A stretch of DNA of 57,786 bases from Planctomycetes bacterium ADurb.Bin069 (GTDB lineage: Bacteria; Planctomycetota; UBA8108; UBA8890; UBA8898): positions 1 to 57,786 of the forward strand of contig MWEK01000028.1 in NCBI GenBank assembly GCA_002070955.1, in the 5' to 3' direction. A program made the translations under genes and the position numbers. Each line of letters begins with the position of its first letter. The stretch's first letter is position 1. This document shows, piece by piece, positions 48,324 to 57,368 of this stretch. The notes below the pieces were generated by a model. That model was not told the origin of the DNA. It searched no databases and saw nothing but the letters and a program-made list of their open reading frames with translations.

Positions 48324-48347
48324 GCGCGGGCGCCGCCCGCTGCCGGG

Positions 48348-49385
48348 CTAGGAGATCAATCTGCCCGTGTAGGCGAAATCCATTGCCAGCGAGGTCGCGA
48401 GCGCGGTGACATCGAGCATCTTCTCGGCGCGCTCCTCGTGCCGGTGGGCGAGACCCAGAGCCGCCGCGCGATCGGCCAGCTTCCTGAGAATCGTGCCGGC
48501 CTCGGCTTCCGTGAGACCGGACCAGCGCGTCATGCGCCCGAGGATCTCCGGCTCTTTCTTGCGCAGGAGCGCCTCCGCGGGCATCGAACGCCGGCCGTTC
48601 ACCGGCGCAAAGATCTCGCGCAACCGGTCATCGACATACCCCTGCGCGGCGGCGCGGAACTGCTCGACGCGCCGCCCGTAGTGCTCGGCCAGCAGCATGT
48701 CGAGGCGCTCGACGGGATTCTCGAGCCTGCCGCCCGTGCGCAGGGGACGCTCGCGCCGGATACGCTCCATCGCATCGTCCACATACTTGAGCTTGCGCAA
48801 GACCGGCCAGGCGCGGTAGCGCCGGCGCCAGCCCGAACGGGGCGTGAGCCACACGGCGAAAGTCTCGGCGAAATCCTCGTCCGGGTGCTTCTGGGCGTAA
48901 TAGCGGCCGTCCTGGCTCGTCATAAGGTGATACACGAAATCGCGGCTGCGGGGCCGCACCGTAAACCGCTCGCGATAGGGCTTGTTGAACAATCCAAAGG
49001 TCTCGGCCCAGCCCGGCCGTTCCCACAGGCGGTAGGCATAGTTGACCGCGTGGCCGGCCTCATGCCGGAGGAGCATCATCGTCGTGCGCTCATTCTCGAC
49101 GGCTCCGGTCTGCTCCTCCTCGATGCGCGCCAGGCGCTTGTTGGCCAGGTAGAAGGGGATGCCGATGACGGGCACCCGATCGGGACAGCCCCAGCTATCG
49201 GTCAGATAGAAGCGCGGCTTGAAGCGCAGGCCCTTGGCGCGGAACTCGCGCACGAGCCGGTCGACGCACGGGCTGAGCGGGGAATCCTCGATGCGCAGTC
49301 CCATATCGCAGATGCGCGTGTTGAGGAGCTCGCACCTGATCGTCTCCCAACCGTTGAAAACCGAGGTATCGCGAATCGCGACCAT
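48348..49385 (-). CDS. Putative zinc-binding metallopeptidase (Peptidase_Mx type)
   Basis: 345 residues, cytoplasmic by lack of a signal. The N-terminal part has the family's CDMGLRIEDSPL and GIPFYLANKRLARIEEE segments; the zinc motif is HEAGH at 108-112, followed by HPDEDFAETFAVWL, which provides the third, downstream glutamate ligand. The C-terminal ~130 residues are helical and basic. ATG 49385 is chosen because family resemblance starts within the first 30 residues. The substrate is unknown. It faces the Ddl-like ligase tail to tail; the two could make and cleave the same peptide bond, but that is speculation. Confidence 0.82.
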   Translation of the reverse strand: MVAIRDTSVFNGWETIRCELLNTRICDMGLRIEDSPLSPCVDRLVREFRAKGLRFKPRFYLTDSWGCPDRVPVIGIPFYLANKRLARIEEEQTGAVENERTTMMLLRHEAGHAVNYAYRLWERPGWAETFGLFNKPYRERFTVRPRSRDFVYHLMTSQDGRYYAQKHPDEDFAETFAVWLTPRSGWRRRYRAWPVLRKLKYVDDAMERIRRERPLRTGGRLENPVERLDMLLAEHYGRRVEQFRAAAQGYVDDRLREIFAPVNGRRSMPAEALLRKKEPEILGRMTRWSGLTEAEAGTILRKLADRAAALGLAHRHEERAEKMLDVTALATSLAMDFAYTGRLIS

Positions 49386-49433
49386 GACTGTCGTACCCGT
49401 TGAGGATAATGCTTGGAATCACCCGGAAGCGCT

Positions 49434-49439
49434 AGTATA
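49434..49439 (-). promoter_or_regulatory. -10 element for the zinc metallopeptidase gene
   Basis: TATACT on the minus strand, 48 bp upstream of the ATG at 49385; no clear -35. Confidence 0.4.
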
Positions 49440-49529
49440 GCAGAAACTCGCCGCAGAGGCAGAATCGAGTTCGTGAAACGTATCTAACCTCTCTACCCAA
49501 GCACGGTCCTGAATCTCAACCAGTTACGA

Positions 49530-49551
49530 TATAATCTCTTACAACTACAAT
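49530..49551 (+). promoter_or_regulatory. Overlapping -10 elements for the Gfo/Idh gene at 49763
   Basis: A perfect TATAAT at 49530-49535 and TACAAT at 49546-49551, the latter with a weak TTACGA (49524-49529) at 16 bp. Either would give a 5' leader of about 200 nt. Confidence 0.5.
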
Positions 49552-49762
49552 TACTATTGTTTAACCATCAATGTTCCCGCGTCGGGCTCGCGCTCCATGC
49601 CCCTCGCGGCCCCATGTGCCGCCCGCAAGCGCCGCGGCCCGCGTCTCCGCGGCTCCGCCCCTTTTCCGACCGCGGCGGCGCGGTTACGATGGTCTCGTCG
49701 GCGCTTGCGCGCGGTGCGCGGCGGCTGCAGCGGTCAACCTTCTCTTCGAGGAGCTCCAGACC

Positions 49763-51133
49763 ATGGCAACAACCAATCCTCGTCAGACCGGAACACGCGG
49801 GCTTTCCCGGCGGGACCTCATGCGAGGCGGCGCCGCGGCGGTCGCTTTCACCATCGTGCCGCGGCATGTGTTGGGCGGCGAGAGCGCCCCGGCTCCCAGC
49901 GACAAGCTCGGCATCGCCGGCATCGGCCTGTGCGGCAAGGGGTTTTCGGATCTTGAGAGCGTCGCGAGCCAGGACATCGTGGCCCTCTGCGATGTCGATT
50001 GGCGGCACGCGGGCGGCGTATTCAACCGGTGGCCGAACGCGAAGCGGTACAAGGACTATCGCGTGATGCTGGACACCCAGAAGGACATCGATGCCGTGAT
50101 CGTGGCCACGCCGGACCACACCCACGCCATCTGCTCCATGGCGGCCATCCGGCGCGGCAAGCACTGCTTCTGCCAGAAGCCGCTCACCCACACCGTCTAT
50201 GAGGCGCGCAAGTTAGCCGAGGCGGCGCGCGCGGCCAAGGTGGCGACGCAGATGGGCAACCAGGGCCAGGCCGGCGAGGAGCCGCGGCGGCTCAGGGAGA
50301 TCATCTGGGACGGCGCGATCGGGCCCGTTCGAGAGGCGCACGTGTGGACCGATCGACCGAACCGCGGGCTCTCCGACGTGTACTGGCCCCAAGGTGTGGG
50401 CCGGCCCAAAGAGACGCCGCCCGTGCCGGAAGGCCTCGATTGGGATCTTTTCCTCGGGCCCGCGCCGGCGCGCCCCTACCACAGCGCGTACCATCCGTTC
50501 AATTGGCGCGGCTGGTGGGATTTCGGCACCGGCGCCCTGGGCGATATCGGCTGCCACGCCCTCGATCCCGTGTTCCGCGCCCTCAAGCTCGGCCACCCGA
50601 CGAGCTTCCAGGCCTGCTCGACGCTGGTCAACGCCGAAACCTACCCTCTCGGCTCGCGGGTCCAGTACCGGTTTCCCGCCCGCGGCGACATGCCGCCCCT
50701 GACCCTGGTGTGGTACGACGGCGGGCTCAGGCCGCCGCGGCCGGAGGATCTCCCCGCCGGCGTGCAGATGGGCGACAACGGCACGCTGTTTGTCGGCGAG
50801 AAGGGCTGCATCTTGAACGGAAGGATTCACCCCGACAAGCTGCGCGCCGAGTACAAGCCTCCCGCCCCCACCGTCCCGCGCTCGCCGGGCCATTACGAGG
50901 AGTGGCTCCAGGCCTGCAAGGGGGGGCCGCCCGCGGGATCGAACTTCGACTGGGCGGGACCCCTCACCGAGGTGGTGCTCTTGGGCAACATCGCGTTGCG
51001 GCCCGAACTCCGCGAGAAGCTCACGCGCCAGTTCCTCACATGGGATCCCGTCGCGTTCAAAATCACGAGTCTGCCCGAGGCCGACCGGTTCCTCCACGTG
51101 GAATATCGCGCCGGTTGGACGCTCGAGGGATAA
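49763..51133 (+). CDS. Tat-exported Gfo/Idh/MocA-family oxidoreductase
   Basis: 456 residues. Twin-arginine signal ([16 protein letters not shown]) followed by [10 protein letters not shown], a Rossmann domain ([19 protein letters not shown]), QKP at residues 138-140 (lysine kept, Glu to Gln), and the C-terminal [11 protein letters not shown] and DIGCHALDP motifs shared with the gene at 35404. ATG 49763 is chosen because the Tat signal begins shortly after it and GAGGAG is upstream. It is a single-gene unit, followed by a small hairpin and a secreted dockerin gene. Confidence 0.87.
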   Translation: MATTNPRQTGTRGLSRRDLMRGGAAAVAFTIVPRHVLGGESAPAPSDKLGIAGIGLCGKGFSDLESVASQDIVALCDVDWRHAGGVFNRWPNAKRYKDYRVMLDTQKDIDAVIVATPDHTHAICSMAAIRRGKHCFCQKPLTHTVYEARKLAEAARAAKVATQMGNQGQAGEEPRRLREIIWDGAIGPVREAHVWTDRPNRGLSDVYWPQGVGRPKETPPVPEGLDWDLFLGPAPARPYHSAYHPFNWRGWWDFGTGALGDIGCHALDPVFRALKLGHPTSFQACSTLVNAETYPLGSRVQYRFPARGDMPPLTLVWYDGGLRPPRPEDLPAGVQMGDNGTLFVGEKGCILNGRIHPDKLRAEYKPPAPTVPRSPGHYEEWLQACKGGPPAGSNFDWAGPLTEVVLLGNIALRPELREKLTRQFLTWDPVAFKITSLPEADRFLHVEYRAGWTLEG

Positions 51134-51169
51134 AAATCCCCCCGCGCGGCGCATAAGGGAAAATGACGC

Positions 51170-51189
51170 CGAGGACGTTATGGTCCTCG
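51170..51189 (+). terminator. Hairpin after the Gfo/Idh gene
   Basis: Perfect 7-bp stem CGAGGAC/GTCCTCG with loop GTTATG, 37 nt after the stop; no T-tract follows. Confidence 0.4.
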
Positions 51190-51237
51190 CGCGGGCCGGG
51201 GTCAGACCGCGGGCTCGAGGCAAGACGGCCCGCCGCC

Positions 51238-51265
51238 TTGTCTGCGCCCGGGCAAGGCTTATCAT
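51238..51265 (+). promoter_or_regulatory. Promoter of the WYNGYY-repeat dockerin gene
   Basis: TTGTCT (51238-51243) and TATCAT (51260-51265) with a 16-bp spacer, 55 bp upstream of the ATG at 51321. Confidence 0.45.
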
Positions 51266-51320
51266 CGAGGATGGTGTTTCTGAATCGCGCAAGCCTGAAA
51301 AGGAAAAGGAGGACGGTTCC

Positions 51321-53660
51321 ATGGGCAACCACGTGAATACAGGCGGACGTCCGGCGGCGCTGTTCGCCGGGGCGGCGGTGGCGCTCGCCCTGAGCATCAC
51401 GGGCGCGCGGGCGGCCGTCATCGCGGACTCCTTCGACGACTGGTCGGTGACCGGGACCCAGGGCGAGAAGAACTGGTACAACGGATACTACGACCGCACC
51501 AACGATCCCGAGGGCGATGACGAGTACGAGGCGGATAACTTCATCGAGTTCTCGCCCTCCCACTGGACCGGAACGGGCTACGCCCTGGGCGGCAGGCCGC
51601 CGTGGACCTCGCTCGCTCAGCAGGACACGCACCCGAACGGCGACAACAACGGCCCGGAGCACTGGACGATCCGCCGTTGGGTCAGCCCGCAGAACTACGC
51701 TTTCGGCAGCATCCGGTGGCGCGCGTGGAAGCGGAACATCGGCGGCGGCGATGGCGTCACCGGCATCCTGTTCATCAACGGCGTCGAGGAAGACCGCGCC
51801 AACGTCAGCGGCACCGATGGGACGGGAGTGACAAGGCTCGTCGTTCGAGCGATCGCGGCGGGCGACGTCATCGACCTCGCGCTCACCCCGGGCCCTGCCG
51901 TGCCGAGCCACGACGGCGCCGACGGATCGGCGACCAGGTTGACGATCCTCGACACGCCGCCGGACACCGATGGCGACGGCGTCACCGATGACATCGACAA
52001 CTGCCCGTTGATCCCGAACCCCGACCAAAAGGACAGCGACGGCGACGGCGTGGGCGATGTCTGCGACAACTGCCCGAACGCGCCGAACCCGGAGCAGTTC
52101 GACCGCGACCTGGACGGCGTGGGCAATGCCTGCGAACCGGTTTGGATCGCACACTCCGTCGACGATTGGTCCTTGGCCGGCGTTCAGGGCGAGAACAACT
52201 GGTACAACGGGTATTACGACCGCACGCATGATCTCGTGTTCGGCGACGGCGTCTACGAAGTCGACGATTTCATCGACTTCACGGCCCCCCCGATGTGGCT
52301 CGGCACGCGGTGGCGGCTCAATCCCGTCTTGGGCACAAGCCCGTGGACCGGCATCGGACAGACCGATACCCACCCCAACGGCACGAACAGCCCGCCCAAC
52401 GCCGAGCACTGGACCATCAGGCGGTGGGTCAGCACGCATGCCGGCCGGGCGGCCATCCGTTGGCACCTGCGCAAGGACAACCCCACCGGCGGCGGCGTCA
52501 CCGGAATGCTCTTCCTGAACGGCGAGGAAATCGACCGCCAGGCCATCCCCGGAGCGGACGCCGTGGGAATCGGGCGCACTCGAGTCGTGACGCTCAAGGT
52601 CGACGACGTCATCGATCTGGCGCTGGCGCCCGCGGGGCCCTGCACGGATGCGGCCGATTCCGGCGATGGCTCCTTCAACCTGCTCGCCGTGACGGAGGAC
52701 CTCGATGCGGCCGGCGAATCGATGGAGGTTCTCGCCGATTCCGTGGTCGACTTCTCGGGAACGCAGGGGCACAACGGCTGGTACTATGGCTACTACGACC
52801 AGCGCGCCGACGTGGAAGAGGACAACGGAATCTACGATGCGGAGGATTTCATCGCCTTCGACGACAGCACCTGGACCGGCCAGGTCTGGGATCTTGTGGA
52901 CAACAGCGTCACGGGCGTCGGTCCTTGGGTCGCGCTCTCGTGCCAGGGAGGGCACCCGTCCGGCAACGCCAAGGGCGATCCGTCGGTCCACTGGGCCGTG
53001 CGGCGGTGGGAAAGCACCATCACGGGCGACGTGAAGATCGAGTGCTTCTACCACCGGACCGCGGCGGCGGGCGACGGCACCGTCGGACGAGTTTTCTTGA
53101 ACGGCACCCAGCTCGCGAGCCGGTTTTCCCTCGCGACGGCGCACCGCTTCACGGTCACGGCCTCGGTGGCCGTGGGCGACACGCTCGATTTTGCCATCGA
53201 TGCCGACGGCCCCGGCAACCTGGCCAAAGGCGGGCTCGACGCGATCAGCGACGGCGCGGACACCACGGTCTTTCTCATCACGATCCTGCGGCTCGGTTCG
53301 GTCGAACCGCCTAAGGACATCTACGTCCTGATGGGCAACGTCAACTCTGACGCGAAGGTCGACATTGCCGACGCCATCGCGCTCCTGGGATATCTTTTCG
53401 GCGGGGGACCGCCGCCCGTGTGCGCGAAGGGCGCCGATACGAACGACGACAACAAGATCGATATCGCCGATGCGGTCAAGATCCTCGGCTATCTCTTCAG
53501 CGGGCAAGCGATGATCGCGCCCGATCACAGCACGGTCACGGCCGCCAACAACGTTTGCAGGGGTTATGCCGCCGACGGCATCGACCCTTCCGACGGCAAA
53601 CCGTATTTCCCGGAGGATATGGGCGGACTGCCCGCCTGCGCGGTCCAGTGCAATCCCTAG
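51321..53660 (+). CDS. Secreted protein with three WYNGYY-type modules, thrombospondin-3 repeats and a dockerin
   Basis: 779 residues. ATG 51321 has AAAGGAGG upstream and starts a signal peptide ([17 protein letters not shown]). Three homologous ~180-residue modules (~32-210, 273-463, 468-660) share [14 protein letters not shown], a DFIxF segment, THPNGxN and HWxIRRWxS. Between the first and second lie calcium-binding thrombospondin type 3 repeats ([30 protein letters not shown]). The C-terminal ~110 residues are a dockerin ([37 protein letters not shown]), nearly the same as in the gene at 43124. No function is known to me for the WYNGYY module; the fold is probably a beta-sandwich and carbohydrate binding is only a guess. 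Confidence 0.82.
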   Translation: MGNHVNTGGRPAALFAGAAVALALSITGARAAVIADSFDDWSVTGTQGEKNWYNGYYDRTNDPEGDDEYEADNFIEFSPSHWTGTGYALGGRPPWTSLAQQDTHPNGDNNGPEHWTIRRWVSPQNYAFGSIRWRAWKRNIGGGDGVTGILFINGVEEDRANVSGTDGTGVTRLVVRAIAAGDVIDLALTPGPAVPSHDGADGSATRLTILDTPPDTDGDGVTDDIDNCPLIPNPDQKDSDGDGVGDVCDNCPNAPNPEQFDRDLDGVGNACEPVWIAHSVDDWSLAGVQGENNWYNGYYDRTHDLVFGDGVYEVDDFIDFTAPPMWLGTRWRLNPVLGTSPWTGIGQTDTHPNGTNSPPNAEHWTIRRWVSTHAGRAAIRWHLRKDNPTGGGVTGMLFLNGEEIDRQAIPGADAVGIGRTRVVTLKVDDVIDLALAPAGPCTDAADSGDGSFNLLAVTEDLDAAGESMEVLADSVVDFSGTQGHNGWYYGYYDQRADVEEDNGIYDAEDFIAFDDSTWTGQVWDLVDNSVTGVGPWVALSCQGGHPSGNAKGDPSVHWAVRRWESTITGDVKIECFYHRTAAAGDGTVGRVFLNGTQLASRFSLATAHRFTVTASVAVGDTLDFAIDADGPGNLAKGGLDAISDGADTTVFLITILRLGSVEPPKDIYVLMGNVNSDAKVDIADAIALLGYLFGGGPPPVCAKGADTNDDNKIDIADAVKILGYLFSGQAMIAPDHSTVTAANNVCRGYAADGIDPSDGKPYFPEDMGGLPACAVQCNP

Positions 53661-53676
53661 CGCCGGCCGCCGGCGC
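53660..53676 (+). terminator. Hairpin at the stop of the WYNGYY-repeat gene
   Basis: Perfect 7-bp stem GCGCCGG/CCGGCGC with loop CCG that begins at the last base of the stop codon; an A-run, not a T-run, follows. Confidence 0.35.
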
Positions 53677-53730
53677 GAAAAAAGCCCTCGGTATCGGCCC
53701 GCGGCCCTACCGCTCCGGGCGCGACGTACC

Positions 53731-53736
53731 TATAAT
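53731..53736 (+). promoter_or_regulatory. -10 element of the metallophosphoesterase gene
   Basis: Perfect TATAAT, 63 bp upstream of the ATG at 53800; no clear -35. Confidence 0.5.
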
Positions 53737-53799
53737 CGGATCTAGGCGGAACCGGCGCGCGTAAGCGCGCCGCCCCAAGACACCACGGAGACAAAAGTC

Positions 53800-56700
53800 A
53801 TGTCAATCAGCTTGCCTCGCTTCTCCGCGGCAACAGTGGTTCTGTGCGTCGCCGGCGCCGTGTACGCCGGGATCGCGCAGTGGGATTTCGAGGGCACACT
53901 CGGGGCGTCGACGGAAAACGAGCCGCTCGTGGTCGCCGCCGCGTCGCCGGCCTCGACCCCCGACCTGAGCTTCACGTCGGTCCAGATCGCCGGCGGGACC
54001 GCGGGCGTCGCGCATTTTTCGCGGGGCACGCATTTCATCCTCACCCACGGCTTCGCGCCGAACGGCGGGGGCCGGAACCTCAATCAGTACACCCTTGTCA
54101 TGGACGTCATGTTCCCCAACCGCGCGCCGTCGGGCGGCTGGGCCGCGCTTCTTCAGACCGATCCGAACAACACGTCGGACGGCGATTGGTTCGTCAACCC
54201 CGATGGCGGCGTCGGCATCTCGAGCAACTACGGCGGCTCCGTGCCTGACGGAGAATGGCACAGGCTGGCGCTGGTCGTGGATCTCGTCGCCGGCAGCTTC
54301 ACGAGCTTCATCGACGGCGTCCGGGTGCAGCAGAACCTGGGCGAGGCTCGGGACGGCCGTTTCTCCGCCGGTCCCGTCATCCGCATTTTCGCCGACGAGA
54401 ACCGGGAGAACGCCGAAGGTTTCGTAAACAGCCTGCAGTTGCGCGATGTCGCCCTTCCCGACCATGAAGTCGCCGCGCTCGGCGCCGCCTCGGCCGGCGG
54501 CATTTCGCCCACTGTCACGCGGCCTCCCGCGCCCGCGGGGCTCTGGGAGTTCGGTGATCCCGCGAACCTGACAGCCGCGACGGCGGGACGGGACCTCGTG
54601 CTCGCCGGATCGCATGTCGCCGTCGAAGGCGTGGTTCCCGGGGACGGCGCCGCGCGCATCGGCATCGGCAGCCACTACCGGTGCACCCACGGCCTGCCCC
54701 CGGGCGAGCACCCCCTTGTCAACCGCTACGCCTTCCTGATCGACTTCCGCGTGCCGGCCCACGGACCCTGGCACTGCTTCTTCCAAACCGACCAGGAGAA
54801 CCTCAACGACGGGGAGTGCTTTATCAGGACGGACGGCGCCATCGGCGCCGCCGCGACGGGCTACTCGCCGGCTGGAAGCGTCGCCGCCGGCGTGTGGTAT
54901 CGCCTCTGTGTGTCGGTGGACAATCCGGCCGGAGTCTACGAGCTCTTTCTCGACGGCGAGCGCGTGCTCAAGGGGGTGGCGCAGCCGGCGAACGGACGCT
55001 TCGCCCTGGGCCCCGACGTCCTTTTCTGCGCCGATGAGGACGGCGAGGACGGCCTCATCGATGTGTCCACGATCGCCGTGTACGACCGTCCGCTCACCGC
55101 GGCGGAGGCGCTGAGCCTGGGCGGGCCCGGAGCCTTCGATCCCGCGAACCGCGCGCCGTCCGTCGTTTCCGCCCCAGCGGGCCCCAGCCGCGTCGTGAGG
55201 CAGGAAACCCACGAATTCACCTTCCGAGCCCTTGACGAGGATGGCGATCTTATCCAGGTGCGCATCGACTGGGGCGACGGCGTCGTCACGCCGTGGAGCC
55301 CCTTCCAGGATACGGCCGAGCCCTTCGTCCTCGAGCATGCGTACAACCGCACGGACTACCTGCCGATCCGGGCGCAAGCGCGCGACGAGCACGGCGCGAC
55401 CTCGCCGTGGGCGTTCGTCCAACACATCCACGTCGCCGGCGACATCTTCCTCGCCTTTGTGACCCCGCCCTACCTCCAGAACGTGCGGACCGATCGCATC
55501 ACCGTCATGTGGGAACTCGACGGAGACACCGAGTGCGTCGTCGAGTACGGCACCGCCGGCGCCCGTGATCGGTCGGCGGAGGCCGTCTCCCAACCGGTGA
55601 GCGCCACCAGCTACGTCTATCGCGCGGTCCTGGACGGCCTGCAACCTGACACGACTTACGACTATCGCGTCACGGGTTTTGACGTCCCTGCGGTCGAGGG
55701 CCGGTTCAAGACGGCGCCCGTCGAGGCGGCACCCTTCTCCTTCGCCGTCTGGTCCGACAGCCAGGGCACCAACCACGGCACATACCTGCCCGACCCTTAC
55801 GAGCCCACCAAGGCGATGTTCGCCCACATGGCCCAGGTAGGCGTCGACTTCGCCGTCAGCGCCGGCGACATCGCCGAGTCCGGAGAGGATTACACCGGGG
55901 TCCATGCCTATTACCTGGACCGAATCGTGCCCGCTCTGGGGCCAGTGGCGCCGTGGTTCATCGCCTGGGGCAACCACGACCGCGGACAAACCGCCGTGAT
56001 CCGGAAATTCGCCGATCACCCCAGCGGCGAACGCGAAGGCTTCGACCCGGGCTGGGGCAGCTTTTCCTTCGACTACGCCCAGTGCCACTTCGTGTGCATC
56101 GACTACAACACCGCCACGGCCGATATTCTCACCTGGCTGGAGGGTGATTTGCAGGCCGCCGTCCGGCGCCGCGTGCGCTTCACTTTTCTCTTCATCCACG
56201 TTCCGCCCTACTGCGAGATATGGATCGACGGCAACGCGCAGCTCAGGGCGACGCTCGTGCCCCTGCTGGAACGTTACGGCGTCGACGCCTGCTTCAGCGG
56301 CCACACCCACGAGTACGAGCGCGGGTTTCTCGGCGGCACGTACTACTGCGTGACGGGCGGCGGGAGTTGGCTGGACCACACCGAGCCGTACACCGTGGAC
56401 TGGCCGCACATGACCGTCGGCGGATTCCATTCCCTCGGAAACGGGATCGACAAGGGGCTCGTCAACGAGTACGTCCAGGTCATTGTCGACGGCGATGTCG
56501 CCGAATGCCGCATGCAGGCCTTCTACCCCGACGGCACCTGGCGCGGCACGCTCGACACCTTCACGATCGACCGCTGCGGCAACGGCAACGGTCCGGCCGA
56601 TGACCTGAACGGCAACGGCATTCCCGACTCCTGCGAGGGCGGCGGCCAGCTCCCGGGCGACTGCAACCAGGACGGGAAGCTCGACATCTCCGACGTCGTC

Positions 56701-56928
56701 TGCCTGCTCGGGTTCCTGTTCGTGCACGATCCGGAAACCCTGCCTTGCGGGGACGGCACGGCGGAGGACGCCGCGAACCTCGCGCTCATAAGCGCCAACG
56801 GCGATGAGCAGATCGACATCGCCGACGCCGTTTACCTGCTGCAGCGCCTGTTCGCCAACGGCCCGCCGCACGTGCTGGGCGCGGCCTGTACGCCGATCCC
56901 GGACTGTCCGGCGACCTGCGTGCCCTAG
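53800..56928 (+). CDS. Secreted metallophosphoesterase with two LamG-like domains and a dockerin
   Basis: 1042 residues. Signal peptide (TVVLCVAGAVYAG), two LamG/concanavalin-like domains (~25-220 and 240-435), a PKD-like domain (~445-545), a purple-acid-phosphatase-type FN3 domain (~548-640) and a calcineurin-like phosphoesterase domain (~644-860). Metal-site motifs: WSDSQG (Gln where many members have His), SAGDIAESG, WGNHD, FIHVPPY and GHTHEYER. The C-terminus has a DLNGNGIPDSCEG calcium motif and a dockerin (GDCNQDGKLDISDVV; ANGDEQIDIADAV). Probably an extracellular phosphatase or phosphodiesterase attached through its dockerin. A decayed copy of its 3' end lies downstream (57052-57358). 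Confidence 0.87.
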   Translation: MSISLPRFSAATVVLCVAGAVYAGIAQWDFEGTLGASTENEPLVVAAASPASTPDLSFTSVQIAGGTAGVAHFSRGTHFILTHGFAPNGGGRNLNQYTLVMDVMFPNRAPSGGWAALLQTDPNNTSDGDWFVNPDGGVGISSNYGGSVPDGEWHRLALVVDLVAGSFTSFIDGVRVQQNLGEARDGRFSAGPVIRIFADENRENAEGFVNSLQLRDVALPDHEVAALGAASAGGISPTVTRPPAPAGLWEFGDPANLTAATAGRDLVLAGSHVAVEGVVPGDGAARIGIGSHYRCTHGLPPGEHPLVNRYAFLIDFRVPAHGPWHCFFQTDQENLNDGECFIRTDGAIGAAATGYSPAGSVAAGVWYRLCVSVDNPAGVYELFLDGERVLKGVAQPANGRFALGPDVLFCADEDGEDGLIDVSTIAVYDRPLTAAEALSLGGPGAFDPANRAPSVVSAPAGPSRVVRQETHEFTFRALDEDGDLIQVRIDWGDGVVTPWSPFQDTAEPFVLEHAYNRTDYLPIRAQARDEHGATSPWAFVQHIHVAGDIFLAFVTPPYLQNVRTDRITVMWELDGDTECVVEYGTAGARDRSAEAVSQPVSATSYVYRAVLDGLQPDTTYDYRVTGFDVPAVEGRFKTAPVEAAPFSFAVWSDSQGTNHGTYLPDPYEPTKAMFAHMAQVGVDFAVSAGDIAESGEDYTGVHAYYLDRIVPALGPVAPWFIAWGNHDRGQTAVIRKFADHPSGEREGFDPGWGSFSFDYAQCHFVCIDYNTATADILTWLEGDLQAAVRRRVRFTFLFIHVPPYCEIWIDGNAQLRATLVPLLERYGVDACFSGHTHEYERGFLGGTYYCVTGGGSWLDHTEPYTVDWPHMTVGGFHSLGNGIDKGLVNEYVQVIVDGDVAECRMQAFYPDGTWRGTLDTFTIDRCGNGNGPADDLNGNGIPDSCEGGGQLPGDCNQDGKLDISDVVCLLGFLFVHDPETLPCGDGTAEDAANLALISANGDEQIDIADAVYLLQRLFANGPPHVLGAACTPIPDCPATCVP

Positions 56929-56932
56929 GGCG

Positions 56933-57020
56933 GACGCCGCCGGTTTCGCTGCCGGGAGGGCGAAAAGCTTTCGCAGCCGAGATTGTCGGCGGTCGGAACC
57001 GCGCCGCAGCCGTACGCGGT
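56933..57020 (-). pseudogene. Decayed copy of the 3' end of the downstream minus-strand dockerin gene
   Basis: Aligns at an offset of about 420 bp with 57352-57440, the 3' end and tail of the gene at 57369. Shared exact blocks include TCGCAGCCGAGA, GTCGGCGGTCGGA and CGCCGCAG. Translated on the minus strand it reads PTADNLGCESFSP against PTADGLGCERFKP in the intact gene, but the stop is lost and no gene body precedes it. It is the orphan inner tail of a tandem duplication. Confidence 0.75.
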
Positions 57021-57051
57021 TCTCGGCGCAAAATCGCTCCCGCCCGCAGGC

Positions 57052-57358
57052 TTGCGTCAACGAGTTCGTGCGGGGCGCCGGCGAGGCGATGTCGCCGAAG
57101 GCCGCATACCGGCCTTCCACTCCGGCGGCGCCTGGCGCGGCACGTTCACCCCTTTCACGAATGACCGCCGCGGCAACGGCACCCCGAAGACCGGAACGGC
57201 AGCGGCCTGCCCGGGTCTCGCCAAGCCGGCGGCCGGCTTCCGGGCGATTGCAACCGGGACGGGAAGCCCGCCTTCTCCCGCATCTCCGCTTGCCGGGGTT
57301 CCGGTTCGCTCACGAGCCGGAACCCCGGCCGTGCGGAGACGGCCCGGCGGAGGACGCC
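57052..57358 (+). pseudogene. Decayed copy of the metallophosphoesterase gene's 3' segment
   Basis: Aligns almost colinearly with 56457-56772 of the metallophosphoesterase gene, offset 595 at the start and 586 at the end. Shared exact blocks include GGCGATGTCGCCGAA, CCTGGCGCGGCACG and GCGGAGGACGCC; around 57241-57267, 25 of 27 bases agree. Small indels break the frame. The copy lacks the last ~160 bp of the dockerin: at GGACGCC it jumps straight to the tail of the minus-strand gene, and the original has GGACGCCGC at both ends of the missing part (56767 and 56933), suggesting a slippage deletion. Confidence 0.8.
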
Positions 57359-57368
57359 TCCGGTTCCG

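Larger units (their letters stand above)
49386..49762. other. 377-bp divergent intergenic region with AT-rich core
   Basis: Between the zinc metallopeptidase (minus) and the Gfo/Idh gene (plus). Bases ~49440-49570 are much richer in A/T than the surroundings and hold candidate promoters for both directions. The remaining ~190 bp up to 49762 are very GC-rich and would be a long 5' leader of the Gfo/Idh mRNA; an open frame runs through them but encodes only Arg/Ala/Pro-rich sequence. I see no RNA gene or repeat here. Confidence 0.6.

Noticed and set aside
49571..49762. N-terminal extension of the Gfo/Idh protein from ATG 49571
   Set aside because: The extra 64 residues are Arg/Ala/Pro-rich without family resemblance, and the Tat signal, which must be near the N-terminus, begins after 49763.
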